Shown here: in pieces, positions 57,844-64,000 of the stretch
Numbering within the stretch: position 1 is the stretch's first letter
Layout of the letters: each line of letters opens with the position of its first letter
Source of the DNA: Reticulitermes lucifugus
Taxonomy: Eukaryota; Arthropoda; Insecta; Blattodea; Rhinotermitidae
Direction of reading: 5' to 3'
NCBI GenBank assembly: GCA_026260175.1
Contig: JAKCWW010000834.1
Span: forward strand, 26,069-90,068
DNA: 64,000 nt
Notes under the pieces: model-generated
Database searches by the model: none
The model's input: only the letters and a program-made list of their open reading frames with translations
Told to the model about the DNA's origin: nothing
Position numbers and translations under genes: made by a program

Positions 57844-60800
57844 TAACAAATACAAGCTGCTGAAGAAGAGGAAGAAAAATGAAAAAGAAAAGTCTTTTAA
57901 TTTTAGAACTGGCCGAAACGGATTAAGTTGTTATGTAACTAAAGATGGATACATAGCCAGCCACTGAAAGTGTACACGAGTTTCATTCAGTGGAACGTCC
58001 AGTGTACATTTTTACATGAGACCGCAATTTGGAACCTTTAGAGTATGTTTTTTCTACTTATGAATTTGGGTCTTTAAATCTTTAGAGCAAAGCTGTATTG
58101 ACCATAGTTTAAAAAATCTATTCTTGGTTTCGTAAGCGTAACATGGCTAATAATATTGGAGGAGGGGAGGGGAAAATTAAACAAGAGTCTTAGGAACTTT
58201 AAATTACGAAGGAGTCAAGTTAGAAAGAGGGGGATGGTTATTTTAAACCAGTCATTAATATACATACACACCTTTCCCCCACTCACACCCCAATTTTGTA
58301 TCTGTCCTTCTTAAACTCAGTAGCAAAAAGAACTATTCTTACGTATAAAAAGTATTGGAGGGCCATTTGACTCCCTTGCTCTTCCCAAGTTCGCCTATGT
58401 TTGTTTTCAAGAATATGCTTACAAGCGCTTAATTAGGATCGCCTAAATATTGTTAGGGTTACTCTCTTCTATTTGAAATTGTGAGTGGTCTTATACTTGC
58501 TGGATTTGAGGTTGTCATTGCTGTGTTTATGAAGACTCAGTTCTCCTGGGACGTTATATGCGGACACGGCGTAATGTCCCACAGGACTTGAGTCTTCGAA
58601 TTTACACATCGTAAATAATCGTAATTTGTAAATATTTCTACACCTACTTTTATATTGATTGATTATTAATAATTCCAGCATGTTGTACATAGGTACATAG
58701 GCGCAAAAGAGGAACCGACCTAACAGTCACCCTACAATTACACGATATCCTTTTGTTTCCAGCGTAATGAACTGCAGCCAACGACGTGGTGCAAAGAGTT
58801 AATAAACGCTGCCTTACTGCCTTACTATATCAGTTTTTCGCGAAAAGTTAGCAAGATTAATGAATTAAGAACACCCGTATCTGCTAAACGGCGCGGAAGA
58901 AAATGCTCCGGAAAATCTAGCGCAAAGTTAGAAATTTCGGCATGTCTCTGCTTTAGGTAATACTACGTGCCTTTTATACGTAATACATGTGTTTGTGGTT
59001 TATAGCACAAAGAAAATTAGAATAAAATATATATTTTTTTCAAGAACAATATATGTCGTGACAGTTTAATAGAAACATTTTGTTGAAATCTTATACGTTT
59101 ACTTTCAACAGTAGATTAGATATGTATGAAGTATTGAGTATTTGCTGGATATTCTTGCAGATGTTGATAACTTGGCAGCTAACGAATATATCAGCATTAA
59201 TATGTCATATATATCTATATGTATATATATGCAACCTAGACTCATCTTATCTGGTTACTGACTCCCACAAATTTGGTAATTGTCTAAAAATATACATGGC
59301 GTCACATCCCAGACAACGGTACTTACTGCTAACACGAACTTCGTATTGCACATAGAAATTTGTATGCTAACGTAAGTTTATACAGGCAGAGATTTCAACT
59401 GAATCTCTAAGAAATACTGAAATTATTTGGCGGTTTATTCATAACTGCTTATGTTTCCGGGCGCAGAAAGCGATTAAAATGTTGCTAAATAATCTCAATG
59501 GAAATCCAGTAAAAGCCTTCTAAACATAGTTTAACACTTTAAAACCTAGCAGTAATAAATTAGCGTAATATCAGTCTTCAAATAATTTTGATATTTGGGA
59601 CACTCTTGCAGAAGGCTTTGTAGCGATACTTCTAAAACCATATGAAGCCCAACTGAGTTAGTATCCTGAAAAAGTCTATAGAAAATATTATTTTTAATTC
59701 TTAAAATACTGGTTCATTAGTCTAAAGAATCTGACGAAAATTCGTGTCTGGGGACATATTAATTGATAACATTCCATGAAAAATATTTAAAGTATATTCT
59801 TATTTGTCGAAAAACCCCGTAACAAAATTTGAGTATGAAGGTTGGTGTCAAAACAAGAAGTTAAAGTTAAACAGGACTGAAATAGAACTTCGCAATTTGT
59901 TGCCAACACGAACACATGAAACATACAGTTGTTAGGGCGTGGCCCATGTACTAAACATGCAAAATGCACACAGCCATAACTGCATCACCCCTTCATACTA
60001 AACAATCCCTCATCTCCACACACACACACACAAAACACACTATTATAAATTGCATGATTTTCCGGATGCGCTGTTATTTTAGACGGCCAAACAATCCATA
60101 TAGAAAACAAACACACATAAAATGTATGATTTATGTTCCGAGAGTGGCGGTTTTGCTACCGTAAATAATGATTATGATGTTATTTTATATTATACTATTT
60201 CGAATGTGACTGGTCTAGCAGATCCACAGGCACCATGTGCTCCGTATAGTTTGTATTCTCGTGCATGCAGAGAAATAATAACGTTATTTCGTTCATTAAG
60301 TGTATCCAATTCCGATTGTTCAATAACGCTTGTATACCGAAATCATGGTTATATGCACCAATTAACTTGCTAACTACGAGCAGTGCCTGCACTGTACTAT
60401 TACAGGAGTTAAGATTGTAGAAACTGGAAACTGCACTCTACTCTGTTGCGTCATTGCTGCAGATTATCATTACATCGAATTTCTGCAGCTGTGGCTTATT
60501 TGCTATGTCATTGCGGTATAGCGATATGTAATATACCAGCCATTTTTGTAATAATTCTTTAGTTTAAACCATTTATCCCTTATTACTTACTTTTTCTTTT
60601 ATAGCTCATCATTATGATGAGAAACCTAATGCTAACTACCTTGATTTTTTCAGCATGAGATCACGGGGTCATATAGATAAAGATGTAAATATACAGAAGT
60701 AGTATAATTGTAATATACGTCTAGAGATAAAGATATAAAAGTCGTATAATTGTAAATTTATTGCTAGGTTTATGCTAAATTTACTTCCAAAACATTTACC

Positions 60801-62009
60801 TTAGGGTGATAAACTCGCTTAAATCGAAACTAATTTGCCTATGAGCAGTGTTGCATTCTTTCTTGTCTCATTCTTAGACGTTAAGAAACATCTCGTCTCT
60901 TTTTACAGGTATTTGAAAGAGTAGCCATGTGAAATATCGCCATCAGCCTACTGTGCACGGCGATGTTCTTTATGAGAAGTGAATTATGTAAACATTACGT
61001 AGGTGGGACTCGTATGTAATCGTCATATTGAAAATAAGGTCGTAAATTTGTAGGAATCTTATTGTAACTCATTTTGAAAAAAGTCCATAATGTTTTACGT
61101 TTATATGTTCTTTGTTTTGATCTTATTTGTAAGTGCTTTTGTAGAAGTATATGGGGTGTTATAATTTCTGAAATATCTTTGCCATCATATTAAATATCAA
61201 TTCTTATTATTGTCCAATGCTTCGCATATTTTAATTTTATAATATATTTGAACAAGATAGGCAATATACATATAACTTAACATTATGGCCCTTTGACGTA
61301 GACATTTTGCAGTGGGAAGAAAACAATGTATTATGTGTGTGTTGTAGTTATTGTTGAGTTACGTGTCACTGTCAACCACATAAAAATATTGAGGGTCACA
61401 CAACAATGCTTTTATGGTAAATTTATGTCACTAGTAACAATGCAAATTATGCGTACCATTTTTTGAAGTAAATTATATTCCTACTAATTAGCACTCTTTT
61501 TACAGGTTATAAACTGACGTTACATTAAAACAAAAGAATGGTCGCTTTCTCATGGCCTTCTTTAGACGTACAGTTTGGCTAAATAGATCGTATTAACTTG
61601 TCATTGCGTAGTTTCTCGGTTTTTGTTAGTGTTGACGTAAAACATTTTAAGAATTTAGACGGAATTTAATCAATTATAAAACAATAACTATCAAGTATTA
61701 TGAGTGCGCGTCTGTATTCTTGCCTTAGTTATCCTGCATGCAAATAGCATCTCTTCTATGCAGCATTATATTGTCATGTGTGACCTGTCTAGCCGTAACA
61801 TACTTTCCGCATTATCTCATAATCGACACATCGACAAGATTTTCGGGAAACGTTTACTGAAAACAAAATTGTGTTTTGATTTTCTCTTAAACTTTGTCTG
61901 AAACATTTCTCATTCTAAGAAGAATTCAGCAATATATTACCGTAAATATACATAGGTTTTCATGTAAATTACCTGTTATGCGTGTCAGATTTTAATGAAA
62001 CATGAATTT

Positions 62010-62180
62010 CCTCCACAGATTTTCGAAAAATTATCAAATATCAAATTTAATGAAAATCCGTCCAGTACGAGCCGAGTTATTCCATGCGGATGGATGGACG
62101 GGACGACAGACGGACGGACAGATAGACATCACAAACCTAATAGCCGCTTTTCGCAATTTTGCGAACGCGCCTAAACTCAG
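62010..62180 (+). repeat. Dispersed repeat, copy 1
   Basis: CAGATTTTCGAAAAATTATC, AAAATCCGTCCAGTACGAGC, GAGTTATTCCATGCGGAT, a GGACGGGACGACAGACGGAC stretch, then CGCTTTTCGCAATTTTGCG and CGCCTAAA. The same landmarks occur inverted at 21065-21200. The frame gives KIRPVRAELFHADG and AAFRNFANAPK, a pseudo-peptide pattern I recall from many insect contigs. The element class is unknown. Confidence 0.72.
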
Positions 62181-64000
62181 TCGTCTGCTTTTAGTTGGAT
62201 ATATTGAAGTTGACATGAAAACCGCACTAACTGATGTTTTTTAAAATCAAAATTGCATTCAGTAGCTCATCGAAATATATTTTCACTTTTTCTAATTTTT
62301 CGTAGTCTTTAAAATAATCCTACATAATTACCATCTACTATTAGACGACTGCAGCAAATAAGTCAAGTCTGAAAATGTTATTTCCCTAACAGCAATGACA
62401 TGTGCAAATCAAGTTTCTATTATCCTCTGTCTGTACAGTTGCTACTGTAGCATTATATTCTTGAGGATTGCATTGTATTCAATTATTCTTATAGCTATTT
62501 CGAGTATATGACAAAGCGCGAATGTGTAATAGTTCAACATATGTCAGTAAAAGTGAAAGATAGAGAAAATATTCGCCCAGTTGCCATCGTTTTACGTTGT
62601 ATTGTAAAAAAAAACATTACTTCAATGAAATGTGCGTATTTGCCAAGGACCAATTTCCTTGCATTGTTTGAGGACCTTTAAATTAAGTCAAGCTTCTTTC
62701 GATACAGTCTCACAGGCTTGGGCGTACGCCAAGTTCTTTTTTTTTTACTGGTTCAAGAAATTATACATTACAACACTTGGTTGACTTTCATTAGCGTAAT
62801 TTTCGCAGTAGATAATTCAATCGTCAGCTGGTTTAGAGGTTTCTTAAGGGCATCCAAGCCCACAGAGAGCTTTGTTGTTTTATAGCATAATTATCCTATT
62901 GAAGAAAAGAAAGTAGGCTAAAGCAGTGACGATGTAACACAGATATTTCATATTACGTATTTATCGCAGTATTGCCGATTACTTATGAACCTATAAATAC
63001 GTAATCGTTATCTATATCCCCTGGTGGGGGTTTCCATATTTGATTTCCTCGAAAACCACAGAGAGAAAGGAACGAAACAGAGCGAAAGGTGCCTATTACA
63101 TTATAAATATCGAAGTGTGTATAATTATAGGCCACTGTGAAAAATTGTCTCCTGCAAATTTTAAGTGGCGGAATTGTATTTCACGCTTTGTCGGAATTTG
63201 GTTTTCCTGTGGTGGGAAGTGTAGGCTACATGCTGCGCGTTGCATAATGGCTAGGAACCAGAACCACAGTTGCTTGGTTCTGTGTAGACCGCAAAGTGGA
63301 GCGCCAGAGTGCTGTGGTCGTAAGGCGTCTGTCGGCCTGCCTCTGTTCTTAAGCCGCATGCCTTATGGATATGCCTGTGTTAAGACGCCTGCACAATTCA
63401 CAGTGTGAACATAATCTTATACGTACTTGGCATGGAAATCATAAAATTATGCATAATGGGGTAACCATGTCCATGTGATGTGATGAAGTTTTCTAGCGCG
63501 ATTATTCAGGTCACTTTATTTACATCATTCTCTAATGGCAGCCACAGACCGACCTCCGGAACGTCTGGACTCCTGATTCTAGTTGACGTGGCTGGTCACC
63601 AGAGAACGTACTGGCTCTGTTTATCACCGTGAATCCCGTTTACATTCCTGTCAGCACGATTCTTTAATGGCGTGTGAGTCGCTAGTTTTTGACGTGAATA
63701 CGTCTTTAAATTCGGTCCGGTGTAGGGGAGTCTCTAGGAAAACTCTAGCGACCAAAAAAAATGGCAAGATTTGTCGCGTTTATATCTCGTAAACTATAAA
63801 TGATAATGTAATGATTTAAATTTTGTTGGATAGAGGGTTGATGTGCGTATCTAAAATGGTGGGTAGTGGGGATGTGCAGCGGTGAGGGGAGGGGTAGAGC
63901 TTGCGCGTGAACACTGTAAGTGGCGACTCCGCGCGGATTTTGGGCAGTGTAACTTTGGATTGCGAAGAGATAGGACGTTGAAATTGGTGTCGATGTGTAG
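62181..64000. other. No gene recognised; G-rich right end
   Basis: The 122-codon frame at 63040-63408 (+), opposed by an 87-codon minus frame, is not recognised. About 63860-63990 is richer in G and CpG than the rest (GTGAGGGGAGGGGTAG.., TCCGCGCGGATTTTGGGC) and might border a regulatory region, but no gene can be shown. Confidence 0.45.

Larger units (their letters stand above)
55319..62009. other. No gene recognised (6.7 kb)
   Basis: Simple repeats at 57732-57756, 57814-57843 and about 60017-60032 (CA). Open frames are at most 91 codons and unrecognised. A speculative small first exon near 55475 is treated as a finding. Confidence 0.5.

Noticed and set aside
63040-63408. 122-codon frame near the right end
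   Set aside because: Opposed by an equally open minus-strand frame and without recognisable similarity. Not supported as a gene.

Overview
This window is non-coding DNA from a large, AT-rich, repeat-rich animal genome. The organism is most likely an insect, and probably a blattodean (cockroach or termite). The evidence is its interspersed repeats: tRNA-headed SINEs, a broken LINE reverse-transcriptase tail, and short repeats whose conceptual peptides I recall from cockroach and termite sequence. The family and organism attributions are from memory, not from a search. No complete protein-coding gene can be supported. No rRNA gene, functional tRNA, CRISPR array or bacterial-style operon is visible. 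The longest open frames lie in tandem repeats, or match nothing I recognise.

Layout: 1-8 kb is mostly unannotated sequence with a degenerate 21-bp minisatellite, an assembly gap (4445-4734) beside a repeat end, and a 4 x 17-bp tandem repeat. 8-20 kb holds three copies of one tRNA-derived SINE family, a near-perfect 57-bp-arm hairpin (13.9 kb) and a diverged 137-bp tandem duplication. 21-30 kb is rich in repeats carrying hammerhead-ribozyme-like motifs and foldbacks. It is followed by a 38-bp minisatellite that is open in all three forward frames. 33-36 kb has a CAC/ACC microsatellite and a roughly 950-bp array of a 20-bp unit. 38.9-39.5 kb and 50.8-51.4 kb each hold a foldback pair of the same Penelope-like-element (PLE) fragment. 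44.4-45.3 kb has a dispersed repeat and the LINE pseudogene. 47 kb has another foldback. 52.3 kb has a SINE with visible 8-bp target-site duplications. 53-64 kb is largely featureless, with a short palindrome (55.3 kb) and a dispersed repeat (62.1 kb) that has a partner at 21.1 kb.

Main result: many separate repeats in the window share one RNA-like architecture. It is CTGANGA, usually an extra T, a short stem II, GAAAC, a tiny palindromic stem III, then a cleavage triplet (GTC or a variant), with stem I formed by the flanks. Stem I and stem II sequences differ between families but still pair: AAACCC/GGGTTT, TACC/GGTA and AACAGC/GCTGTT for stem I; GGCTC/GAGCC, GGGAC/GTCCC and GGAGG/CCTCC for stem II. 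This matches the minimal type-I hammerhead ribozymes described for Penelope-like retroelements. The best copies are at 38953-38999 (-), 39373-39419 (+) and 51297-51343 (+). In addition, the 51-kb copy carries an 83-bp GT..AG insertion that is precisely absent from the 39-kb copy. This looks like an intron retained in one copy and spliced out of the other, which fits the known habit of PLEs of carrying introns.
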